Origin: Antedon mediterranea
Taxonomy: Eukaryota > Echinodermata > Crinoidea > Comatulida > Antedonidae
Length of the DNA stretch: 64,000 nucleotides
Assembly: GCF_964355755.1 (NCBI RefSeq)
Contig: NC_092675.1
Location: 27,568,412-27,632,411 of the forward strand
Direction: 5' to 3'
The notes beneath the pieces were generated by a model that saw nothing but the letters and a program-made list of their open reading frames with translations, had not been told where the DNA came from and made no database searches. How positions within the stretch are numbered: the stretch's first letter is position 1; each line of letters opens with the position of its first letter. Below, piece by piece: positions 13,901 to 24,109 of the stretch. A program made the translations under genes and the position numbers.

Positions 13901-15338
13901 GAAGAGCATTCCAATGATTTATTATTCTTTGAGCAAAAAAGTCCAAGCGGCATCTACTTGATTTGGCAAATTTTTGTTTGAAGATTTTCCAAGGATGGCC
14001 TCTATAGTAGTACCCTGTGTACGTATCTTGAAAAAAAGATCTTTGTTTACTCCATCGAATCGTTTAATTATTTTTCGAAAAGGTCTCCTCTTAGTCTGCG
14101 TTGTGGAAAATATATACCGAAGGCTATCATAGCCCCATGCTAATGGTGTTCACCAGAAGGAACCATTCCTACTACTCTAGTACAACCATTAAACCGGTTT
14201 AACAGGTCTATTAATAACAATTTATTTCATCATATTGACTAATTTCTCTATGATATTACCTATACTTTGTAGAAATATTCAGCAATGTTGAGGGCGCCCT
14301 TGAGCCTATCAATTTTATGATGTCCTCTTACGGCTGTAAAGATTTGGAGCAGCTAGACTCAATCTTGTCATGCACCTACGAGAATAAAGTACCGCTTGGA
14401 GGGTTTACGGAACATTTTCCAAAGTCAGAAAATATTGTTAAAATAAAAGACGGTAAGTAGTTTGGGAAGTAAGTTTACAATGCATACGGTACAGTACAGA
14501 TAACGAAAGATTATTCATACAAAAATATATAGGTGTGTTACGTAACATCCGTAGACCTACTATCATTAAGTAACGCAAGCACATTATTACCGAAACTCAT
14601 TATGGAAATATAATTGTATATAATATCTTTACATTACTAGTCAAACTAAACTAAATCAGAGACACTGACTTAAATCTTGTATTTTGCTGTATAAAAAAAA
14701 TGTCTGACTTGTATGTTGATTCTAGCCAGCCACGTTAGTGTGCTGAAGAAGTCCACCCTAATATATCGCTCGCTAACCAATGACCATTACCGTAAATAAA
14801 TATAAATTATTTTATATAATTGTACTTTTAAAATAGGAAATACTGTAACTTGTGCTCTCTTAAGCCATTTTAAGTTATTCACAAGGAAAATTCAACCACC
14901 ATGAATTAACGAACGACAACAACTAAAGTTCCAGAAACTAGTAATTTGTCCACCTAGTGGACATCGTAATGTTGTTAGTTATGTCTAGTCACGTACTTTA
15001 AACAGAAAGACAGAATAAGAAACTTTGGTTCTAAAAGCTTGCCATATTCAACTTCGCCGACAACCTTCAACTCAATAACCAAATTCAAATGCTTGTGTTT
15101 ATATTTGTATACCTTTTGTTTTGTAGATGCTCCTGTATTCAACAACACGCTATTCCCGACGTTACTACATTTTGCAGCATGTCATGGACTTTCTAAGCTT
15201 TGTCAATGTCTTGTCCTTACACCAGGGTTTAGTCAAGCACTCACCATACAAAATAAAGACGGACTTACCCCAATTGAAATGGTCTCCGAAAACAAACCAA
15301 GTATCAGGACTATGCTAGAAAGGGAATCTTCTTGTTAG
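10956..15338 (+). CDS. BCAP/BANK1-related scaffold with TRADD-N-like segment and ankyrin repeats
   Basis: Seven exons keep phase: 10956-10997, 11270-11345, 12095-12169, 12616-13053, 13416-13757, 14273-14452 and 15127-15338, giving 454 residues; six introns have GT-AG ends and most are phase 1. The C-terminal part (residues about 326-454) matches the BCAP (PIK3AP1)/BANK1 arrangement: a helical NPxEF-like segment (here EPINFMMSSYG), the LDSIL/KVPLGGF stretch, then the ankyrin pair FPTLLHFAACHG and NKDGLTPIEMVSENK. Residues about 245-305 (IGKGCVEVWLSFAKTKAL, then an SGKL and VLVHHG stretch) resemble the strand-helix pattern of the TRADD N-terminal domain; this is my inference. Residues 66-180 are Ser/Arg-rich and probably disordered. 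BCAP and BANK1 link TLR and antigen receptors to PI3K; they carry an N-terminal TIR-like domain that I do not see here, and the protein stops directly after the ankyrin repeats. The ATG choice in exon 1 is not proven. Confidence 0.72.
11088..11168. repeat. half copy of the TTGGTTCCCACTAG foldback element (intron 1 of BCAP-like gene)
   Basis: Starting at TTGGTTCCCACTAGAGACG, the stretch follows the left half of the complete element at 22198-22372 through ACCAATCACAAGCGATGG, then diverges. A GAT/GAC-rich simple repeat follows at about 11168-11225. Confidence 0.75.
13795..14165 (-). mobile_element. C-terminal remnant of a non-LTR retrotransposon (LINE) in BCAP-like intron 5
   Basis: On the minus strand this intron stretch reads as the protein tail common to many invertebrate LINE reverse transcriptases: LFFQDTYTGYYYRGH, then KQKFAKSSRCRLDFFAQRI, then INHWNALPTTVVSAPTLLTF. 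Upstream the typical RRLRGDL segment is followed by a stop codon, so the copy is broken. Only the last 110 or so codons are present. It lies opposite to the host gene and does not interrupt an exon. I cannot tell the clade (CR1, L2 or jockey-like) from this short part. Confidence 0.85.
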
Positions 15339-15497
15339 AGTATTGAATTGGTATAAAATTCAACAACGCTACATGAATCTCATCTGAATGCATTATGAAT
15401 CTATTCCGTATATAATGGATAATGAGTGCACGTGGATTATGCAAATTATGGAATGTTTTCAACAGACTATAAATAGCTCATATTAAACCACGTTGGT

Positions 15498-15551
15498 ACT
15501 ACTGTAAGACCACTTGAGTGGGTTCTACTGCAAGACCAGCTGAGTGGGTTA
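15498..15551. repeat. 26-bp tandem duplication
   Basis: Two adjacent copies of a unit ending in TGAGTGGGTT, beginning CTACTGTAAGACCAC and CTACTGCAAGACCAG, differ at a few positions. Confidence 0.8.
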
Positions 15552-15770
15552 GAGCTTACCATACAGAGCGCACAGTACGTACACATAGAAAAAGTGACGC
15601 TATTGTACGGCAATTACGTAACACGTTTTTTTTTTGCGTACTATTTCTTGGTATAATATATGGCCCGATGAATGAAAAACAAATCCTTAGAGAAATGTAA
15701 AGTTATATTTATGAAGAACTCTTGAAACAAAAGATCCACACGTTAAAATGCGTAGATACTATTGGAAAAA

Positions 15771-16075
15771 TTGTCTTTACCAGAATATCATTAAATGGGC
15801 TTCTTCTTGCCTGGTCATTTTATCAGGACTGTTTTTGGTCAAACTAAATGTACTGTACTGTAAATTGGACTATTCAACCAGAGCAATGAATAAGCCATGT
15901 TGTTGTATTAATTATTATTACTGTACATTGTTTCACATTTGTAAAATAAAAATGAAAAATAATGGACTACTTTTTACCAGAATCCTATTGACTTCCAGAC
16001 AATGGGATTCTGGTTATTTTATCAGGACTGTTTTTGGTCAAAGTGAATTACTGTAAAATGGCCAATTCAACAACA
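15771..16075. repeat. duplicated block, two imperfect direct copies
   Basis: The segment containing ACCAGAAT and TTTTATCAGGACTGTTTTTG near 15778-15895 recurs at about 15974-16075 with the same order of landmarks (ACCAGAATC, TTTTATCAGGACTG, TTTGGTCAAA, TACTGTAAA, CAATTCAACA). The copies are about 195 bases apart and have diverged. Confidence 0.75.
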
Positions 16076-16189
16076 AAATGTTTTTAAATTTCAAAGAATA
16101 AAAACAATGGTTTGAAATGCAGTTTCATTTTTCGCTGCTGGATTTCAGGATCCTAACATTTAAACCATGCAATCAATGGCCAGATGATG

Positions 16190-16535
16190 TACAGCAAGTC
16201 AGAGAAAGGGGTAACAAAAGCAGGCATTATAATCATAGCAATACCCCAACATTTACACCAATGGTCAGATGTATGTACAGCAAGCCAAAGGAAAAGGGTA
16301 AAAAACATGATAATCATAGCAATACCCCAACATTTACACCAATGGTCAGATGTATGTACAGCAAGCTAGAGAAAGGGGTAAAAAACAGCAGCTATTATAA
16401 TAGCAATACCCCAACATTTACATCAATTAAAGGCCAGATGTATGTACAGCAAGCTAGAGAAAGGGGTAAGAAACAGCAGCTATTATAATAGCAATACCCC
16501 AACATTTACATCAATTAAAGGCCAGATGTATGTAC
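16190..16535. repeat. minisatellite, about 4 units of 75-90 bp
   Basis: Units share AGCAATACCCCAACATTTAC, a CAGATGTATGTACAGCAAG block, and AGAGAAAGGGGTAA. Copies start at about 16235, 16315, 16400 and 16487. The last two are nearly identical over 85 bases, which suggests recent unequal exchange. The apparent open frame through it is a product of the repeat. Confidence 0.9.
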
Positions 16536-17300
16536 AGTACAAGTTCAGGTTTGTTAGCGCAGTGCTATAATTCAAGACTATAATCATGCATCAAAGTTGG
16601 AGAGCTGGAAGGCCAATTGCACAATACAGTAAACAAAACAAAGTGAATTTTCTTATATAAAATGGTCAAATTTATTCGTTTTATTTAATTCAACATCAAA
16701 ACCAACAGACATTGAAAGGAGTGTCCAAAAAAAAGTCCTAACAAGTTTACTACTAATTTCTAACGTGAAGTTCTCAAACAACTTCATGTTAATCAACATA
16801 TTGGCAATTCATACAAATATTTGGGAACCAGTAAATAATAAACCCAGAACACAAGTATCTTTTCACACTTATGATTGATGCGGAATGGAACAATCTATTA
16901 CATTTTCCACAAAAAACAGAACATGTTTCCGAATGAGATGAATTTTGGGGGGTAAGTTGCCACACATCATTTAAAGATTAATTTACGAATCAACAGTACT
17001 ATTATTATTTACAAGTTAACTGTACAACTAGTCAGAATGTCATTTTCCAGATCCTGCTACGTATGCCCAGCCAGATGATGAAAAACATACAATGATTATC
17101 TTCTCTACCTAATGAAATTGAAATATCTCTGCACACTATATTAAATACATGACATAATAAGTAAAAACTAACTAAATGGTATAGTAGTTATTTGTACAAA
17201 AGCTAATCGAATCCAACTTCCATGAAAAAACAAGCTGAATAAGACTAGCCACTGAAGGTAGTACAGTTACGTCGTCATCGTCAAGCTCCGGTCGTGTCCT

Positions 17301-18906
17301 TTATGATGCTTTTTGCGATCCCTTCTTTCCAATCAAAGATTTGTGAATATGTGGGATAACACCTGTAAAGAAACAAAGGTAAATTTTTATGTTTTATTTT
17401 CAGAAACAGTTTAATGTTGTTGAAAGACAACAAAGATAACTGGAAACAAATATTTGGGGGAGGAAGGAAGGAATTATTATTAAACCCATGACATTCAGAA
17501 CACCAGCCTGAAGAATGTCACAGCAACAATACAAACAAGCAGCTCCTGGGCGGTACCATTCTAAAATAATTAACAAAATACTTGATCATGGGGCGTTGAA
17601 AGCAATCATAGAAAATGAGCATGGCAGTGACAATAGGTTTAAGACAAAGATGTTAATTTAAATTTAAATAGCTATTGTTATCATTGCATAGCAAAAAAGT
17701 TAAAACCAAAATAAAATGTAACCTACCACCACCAGCAATTGTTGCTTTTATAAGCGAATCCAACTCTTCATCTCCTCGAATTGCAAGCTGTAAATGACGT
17801 GGTGTTATACGCTTTACCTTAAGGTCTTTACTAGCATTGCCTGCCAATTCCAACACCTGAAAAAAACAAAATATTATAAGTTTAGGCTAGATATGTACTT
17901 TATACTGTGTAAAATGTAATGAATGTCAAAAGCATTTATATTTCTTTATTGCATTTCATTAAAAAGCAAAAAAATAAACAAAACACCCCAAATATCCTAT
18001 GCTAGATATGTACAGTATTTTATACTGTGTATTGCTATAAAAAATGTAATGAATGTCAAAAACACATTTCTATTAATTTGCTCGATTGTTTTCCATTAAA
18101 AAACTCAAATATTCCCACATAAGATTTAAAGAAAGATGGGCTATTCTATTGATAGGATGTCCGTTTGGACAGTCAGTCACCGATACTTTAATTTCAGAAT
18201 AAATATTCGCGCCCGAAAATCTATTCACTGAATGGTCGCTAGCATTTCACTTCCGGTAGTAAACAAAACACAAGCAAACCGCGCCATAAAATAAATTGAA
18301 TTTAGCAAACCTAGTTACCCGTTACCGCTCAGTTTTCATAAACAATATAATTATAACAAAGATATAATAAACTAATTTAAATATAAGCCTAGTAGAATCA
18401 ATAAAATATATTTACCTCAGCAGTTAAATACTCAAGTATTGCAGCAGAATACACTGCAGCAGTAGCGCCAACTCGACCGTGGCTTGTCGTTCGGTTTTTC
18501 AAGTGTCGATGAATACGACCGACAGGAAACTAAAACAAATAGATTTTACAATTATTTTCAGATATTTTATAACAGTGCGTGTACTTCTTGCTACAGTGAA
18601 TTAAACATTCACACAGTATATATAAGGCATACAGACATAGTCTAAAACAGAAGTTTTAAATACCTGTAGGCCTGCCCTTGCAGATCGTGATACGGCTTTC
18701 GCCTTGGCTTTTCCTGAGTCTTTACCAGCTTTACCTCCAGCCTAGAAAAAAACGAGATATTTTTCTTCAATCATTGCAATTACAAAAAAACTAAAGAGCG
18801 CATTTTATAATCTTATTATCACAGAAACCGTTAATCATAAAAAAAAATTCGGATGGCAACTATGTCCTTTACAATAAATCGGATTGAAAAGGGCTCTACT
18901 AACCAT
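17301..18906 (-). CDS. H2AZ: histone variant H2A.Z
   Basis: Five exons on the minus strand keep phase: 18904-18906 (the ATG alone), 18664-18741, 18416-18529, 17727-17856 and 17301-17362. Together they give 128 residues, the length of vertebrate H2A.Z. The product has the lysine-rich tail [20 protein letters not shown], the core [14 protein letters not shown] and [13 protein letters not shown], the H2A.Z signature [20 protein letters not shown], and the short C-terminus GKKGSQKAS. It replaces H2A in nucleosomes at promoters and is deposited by SRCAP/p400-type remodellers. Unlike replication-dependent histones the gene has introns, and the split right after the start codon is a familiar H2A.Z trait. 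Changes from vertebrates are conservative (SRSA for SRSQ; KNRTTS for KSRTTS). No frame breaks. Confidence 0.97.
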
Positions 18907-19060
18907 TTTTTCGGTATTTCTGTCAACCTCGAAAGTAAACCGCCAACAGACAACGTACAAATGGACGCGCAAAAACCCGTCAGATGCTATCAATATGCTA
19001 GATTATAAGCCAATGGTTGCATGGCGGGAATGTAAACTGTCCAATCACAACACAGATATG
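18907..19060 (-). promoter_or_regulatory. candidate H2A.Z promoter with two CCAAT boxes
   Basis: Upstream of the H2A.Z start codon two CCAAT elements occur within about 25 bases (GCCAATGG near 19010 and TCCAATCAC near 19032). An octamer-like ATGCTAAT lies at about 19048. Paired CCAAT boxes are common in histone variant promoters. The placement supports a promoter; the transcription start is not defined. Confidence 0.4.
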
Positions 19061-19805
19061 CTAATGAATATTCATTATTTGCCTAATGAGGCAGTATTGA
19101 AAAGGATGGCGCTGTTTTCCTTTGTTGTAGGTTTTGTTATTCAAACGTAAAATAACAATAGAATAGAACTAAAAAGCTATATTATTGTAATTGCTGTGAG
19201 CCAGGTCCTGTTGTTTGTAGGCCTATTATATTTGTCTATGAAATCTATCTGTCTATTGTGAAACCTATTGGAGTATGGTCAATATTTAACGAGATAATAA
19301 TGGGATTAAAAGTAGACTGAGTCATATTTTTACCCCTCCCATTTATTTGTGTTGTTGGATCAAGAGTTTTTAGATACTTTTTCAACAAGTTTGTTTTTAT
19401 GCGTTATAAGTTCAATTTTAAATAAGAATTCAAAATGAAAATGTTCTGGGACTGAATTTTACAACACAAAATAAAAGAGAGAATTTACTGGGAATTAAAA
19501 TAGGCAACAACATAGTATTTACATTGAAACATGAGTCAAATAAAAGTTTAGAATCTGACGACTGATCACTGCCTAACATTTCACTTCATTTCATTGATGT
19601 CATTGTCTACTGTAATTATAATTATATTTATAAACATTCAGAATGTATACCCAGGGAGTTATGATATGTATACATATATATATGAAATTAAATAAAAAAT
19701 AATTTGTTTTGGATAAATCAGTAGCACTCAATAAGCGGTGCATCCATGAAAAATAAATTTTTACAGAAAATACAAATCTATGCAAAACTGTTACGTTATA
19801 ATAGC

Positions 19806-19834
19806 AGGGAGTTGTAAATTAGCAACTCCCTGTA
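19806..19834. repeat. short hairpin, arms CAGGGAGTTG/CAACTCCCTG
   Basis: Ten-base inverted arms flank TAAATTAG. Related arms recur at 21599-21618 (CCAGGGAGT/ACTCCCTGG) and loosely at 27965-28012. Confidence 0.6.
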
Positions 19835-21438
19835 GTAGGATAGCGCGCCCTACGCCTTCTTTTCCCGCCAGTTCATCTCTCTCTCTCAGTTCTCCCAGAA
19901 TGTAAGTCTCAGCTGGGGTTGCCTAGTTTCCAAAGAGGTGAAACAGATAATAAACCGGCAACAAAATACTATTTCAAATTCGTTTTTTTTTAGAAACACT
20001 GACATTGCACAATTTTCACTCTTTTTCACGGACACGGCTTCTTCCAAACTCGTGTTTGCTTATCTAAAAGAAAATTGTTTTTAACCTTATATATTTATAT
20101 TTTAAGTTTTCTTCCACCGTTCCATTTTTAGTCAGTTGGCCTAAGTTTCCCTGTTGCTTTTTTTTTTTGGCTTTGCCTTTTCAATTTATTATTCATTGTT
20201 CTTCATTTCCTAATTGAAAGAACAAGGAAGAGTGTAAACTTCCCCTGGAAAGAATAAATATTTAGTTGAATTCAATTATATGTGTTTCCATCCCTTTTTT
20301 ACAGGCCTACCATTTATGTTGTTCCGAATTGTAGGCCTCTAATACATGCGGGCATAAATTACTACTCATTTTTGTCATTTAACATAATTCGATTCATGCC
20401 ATTAATTGTCATCATTTTAAACGAACTACATTTGAATTTAACAGTAATGTAATTGAAACTATTTCCTATTCCTTTTTTTCTAAAACTGAATACTCGTTTA
20501 ACGTACACCAAACACATCTACGGTATATCATAAATATTATATATCGCCCCCTGGCGGCGGACTATACGTAAGGCTCTATTATTATTAATCATCCTGTTGG
20601 TTGACTATTCAACACACTCTGCTGTTTTCGATAGTTTTCTTTTGAAACATATTAATTTTCTTTCAATTTGTAGTTATTGTCCTGTAAATCTCATTTAATT
20701 CCATTCAGATCATTGCCGGCCAAGATGAGCTTTATTATTTATTATAATTAAATAACACTTAAAAAATATTGTCACCCTGAAAAACCAAAAATTGGATCTA
20801 AAAAAAAATTTACCTAAAAAAACTGTAATATTTAGCAATAAATTCTGGTTGAATTTAAGCATTTACTATGTAATTTTATAATTGAAACATTATTTATATA
20901 TTTTTATTTTACGGACTTTATTAAAACTATACAATAATAACCTATTCAACGTCTGATTTAATTAATCCTTATTTTTTTATGTTTTTGGGGGACAAATACA
21001 TCTTTAAACAACAAAAACAAGTGTAATAAACAACTTTCAAACGTTTCCTTTAAGCAAATCATTTTCTGTTGATGTCAGCATGTTTTTTGTTTATCGAAAA
21101 CTTATTATTTTTAATTTAAAGTGCGTTAAGAAGAGTTGTATGCGCTTCTTATAATAAGTTCACATTTATTATCATTATTACTACTAATACTATTGTTATA
21201 AATATAACTATGTACAGTTTAAATGCCCTTGTTAAATTAATTACGATAAACTTGATGTTACAATACATTGCATTTAAATTGTTAAAAACAACACCTAGTA
21301 GAGAGTCCTACGCTTTGAGTAAATTAAATAATAAGTGTCTACCTTTTTTTAGACCAGTAGTATTATGAGCTAATATAATTTAGAAATGCCGCCCTCTGTA
21401 ATGTAAGTGTCACAAAGTATCTTTGGTGTCACTGAACC

Positions 21439-21465
21439 CATAGAGATATTAATAATATCTCTATG
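21439..21465. repeat. palindrome CATAGAGATATT-AAT-AATATCTCTATG
   Basis: Perfect 12-base arms surround a 3-base centre. The same ends, CATAGAGA and TCTCTATG, bound a 48-base stretch at 21787-21834 and a degenerate copy is at 29429-29453, so this looks like a tiny repeated foldback unit. Confidence 0.7.
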
Positions 21466-21786
21466 CTGAACCAAAACAATTTTTGACATATTGCTATTAA
21501 AAAATAAAAAAAATAATTCATCTCTTGATTTATTTGAATAATAAGTTCATTTCGACAATGATTATGGACTCGTCGACAAGACTCTATTCGGTCAAACCAG
21601 GGAGTTGACTCCCTGGTCAAACCATCAAAACATCGAGTGACAGACGATAACTCTCATTCCTGGAAACCTACTGTCAGTCACACGCACGTCATGTGAGCCA
21701 TGACCAGCAGCTGACCACACCACACGTGCCTATGTGACGTTACTGTACATACTACCAGTACTGTATATGTATTTGATATAGTCATA

Positions 21787-21834
21787 CCATAGAGAATGAT
21801 ATTATTCACTATTGTTCACTATAATATCTCTATG
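21787..21834. repeat. second copy of the CATAGAGA/TCTCTATG foldback unit
   Basis: It begins CATAGAGAATGATATT and ends ATAATATCTCTATG, with a longer AT-rich centre containing TTCACTATTGTTCACTA. Confidence 0.6.
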
Positions 21835-21938
21835 GTCATAATTAGTAATAAGTACCTATACTACTTATTTTATCCATGATGAATCCAATAATTTCCGTAC
21901 GAGTCTTTTCATGTTTAGTACTGTTGGTGTTACTTTAG

Positions 21939-21976
21939 TGGAGATGGATAGCCGAGTGGTTAGGACACCTTGAATG
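21939..21976 (+). mobile_element. tRNA-derived SINE head fragment
   Basis: GGATAGCCGAGTGGTTAGG fits an RNA polymerase III A box of Ser/Leu-type tRNA. No matching B box or acceptor stem follows, so this is a remnant and not a tRNA gene. Confidence 0.5.
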
Positions 21977-22197
21977 AACACGGACTCACCATACCTTTAC
22001 TGTACTACATTTTATGCAATGTTCTTTTAGATTTTAATGAATAATATCGGTAGGCCTAATAGGACTTAATCAGGAAAAAGTGAAATTACATTCTTCACTG
22101 ACACTGGTGGTAGAACCAATACAAGAACCATGTGGTAGATCCTGCCTACGTGTAATATTACGCAACCGTTGTACACGTGACGTACGAGATACTAAAG

Positions 22198-22372
22198 CTT
22201 GGTTCCCACTAGCGACGCAACGCAAGGACGTAACACAACGCAAGTGAATTGACCAATCACAAGCGATGGCTTATTCGCTTTTGATTGCTAACTGTCTATA
22301 ACTTCGCTTGTCATTGGTTAAAACGCTTCCGTTGCGTTTACGTCCTTGCGTTATGTTCTAGTGGGAACCAAG
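22198..22372. mobile_element. complete foldback MITE, termini CTTGGTTCCCACTAG
   Basis: The 175-base element starts CTTGGTTCCCACTAGCGACG and ends with the inverse, CTAGTGGGAACCAAG. Inner arms also pair (GCAACGCAAGGACGTAA against TTTACGTCCTTGCG, and ACCAATCACAAGCGA against TCGCTTGTCATTGGT). It has no coding capacity. A half copy is at 11088. Confidence 0.9.
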
Positions 22373-24109
22373 TTTGAGAGAGATATTGCAAAACGGTACT
22401 ATGCTATTGCTAAGAACGATTTATGTTGGCCTATAGAGAATCCTTTCAGATTATTCCAGTAAATGTCATCAGAAGTCACTTCCTTATAACCCACATATCT
22501 ATACTTCCAATTGTCTTGTTTATTGTACAACTTCGCCGTTGAATGGCTTATAAACCATTTATTCATTTCCACATTACTAACTAATCATGATGTATTGTTG
22601 AAATTTCTAAGAAAAATGGTCATTTAGACCAATCCTTCTATCAATTTCTCAGAGGTACGGTCAGAAGAAATCTAGACAAAACACTATTTAAATATTCATG
22701 TTTTTCTTTATTATTTGTTCAAACTTCAAGGCTAACCTGTATGCATGACATTAACTTCTAATCTCAATTTAAAACCATAGAAGAAATAATGCAATATTAT
22801 TATTACAGTAATATTTATTATAAATAGGGTATTGCAAATGCATTCATTGAGGAGTCAATGATACATTATTTATACTAGATTAACTGGGTCATGGTATTAC
22901 CACAGTATTCTGGTGTTGTCCTACTCCTATATTGCATTAAGAATATCTGTAGGAAGGGAAACCCCACACAACACTGAATATTAACAATGAGATGAAAAGG
23001 TTACAGAACAGGGCAACATAGCAAACTAGTATTCAATATCAAAAATACTTATCAATATACTAGCAGTACTGTGGTTAACACACCATAAAAATAGACTAGG
23101 GCAGTACTGTGATAATAATAATATAATAATAATCATACATTAACACAAACCTAGACAGACACCAATCAACTAGCTTATTTAATATTGCAAATTAAATTCA
23201 TTTTTGCTATTTCAGTGAAATGACAATGTTACTGAATATGGTCATAAATATTTACTATTTTTACCATTGTTGGTCAGTACTGTGTGTTGTCCTAAGGTGT
23301 GTGGAGACAAATTTTTTTAATTAACACAAAGGTATACAATCTTTGAGTATGAGATATACCCACCAGGTGTACTGTAAAAGTATTTTAACTTATCTACCAA
23401 GTTTCGTCCAGCAATGCTTGGGGCATGAAAAGGTACAGTACAATGTTACATATAATTCCACTAATTAAGTTCGAAAGCGTATTACAGTATTACTATTAAT
23501 ATAGAAAATTATTTTAACAATAGCTCAGCTGTGGCTAATGACACAGGAGGTTTACAGTAGACAAATTAGCTAACAATGCCCTCTCATTGTGAAGTTGGAC
23601 CCTTACAATAATACAATGAATTTAACCACACTCTAAAGAGAACACGTAGAAACCTCTCTAGAGGTGGAAATGCAGAGAAATTCTTCATCATGCCAAAACC
23701 TAATCATTTCATACAAGACGCAATTTTAAATTACAACTTGCACGGCATCTCTTTTAGTTAGTTACCAATTTCCAATATAAATAGAATTTCAATTTAATAT
23801 AGAAAAAATTCAAAATAATAACCTTGTCAATAGAAAAGTATCAATTCATAAAAAAATAGTAAAAAACATAATCTAAAGTTGAGAAGGTGCGACTGTGTAT
23901 CTAAAAAATACCCTCACAATACCAATACTGACATTTCTTGCACAATAGTGCTATACAAAAAAATAAAGCTTTTTCAAACATTGTTTCATATCTTCAAGTT
24001 CAACACGGCTTTTCTTTTACGATCTCAAACAATAAATGTGAAATAGGACCGTCGTTTATATTAATGCCGACAACATCTTCACTATAATATAGCAATATAC
24101 TGGTAACAA

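Larger units (their letters stand above)
15339..17300. other. intergenic region rich in local duplications; probable H2A.Z 3' UTR at right
   Basis: No gene is visible. The region holds a 26-bp tandem pair, a duplicated block of about 100 bp and a minisatellite, each listed separately. On the minus strand AATAAA-type signals at about 16671-16684 could end the H2A.Z transcript, making a 3' UTR of about 620 bases. Confidence 0.45.
19061..24109. other. 5 kb intergenic region without a gene; foldback elements and a SINE head
   Basis: No ORF here shows a protein family. The region holds small hairpins (19807, 21439, 21598, 21787), a SINE head (21939) and a complete MITE (22198). The right end probably contains the REDD1 3' UTR. 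A CTCF-like string, CGCCCCCTGGCGGCGG, sits at about 20546-20561, one mismatch from the core when read against the family consensus. Confidence 0.4.

Noticed and set aside
16117-16488. repetitive 123-codon ORF
   Set aside because: The open frame is produced by the minisatellite unit; no start context, domain or splice sites.
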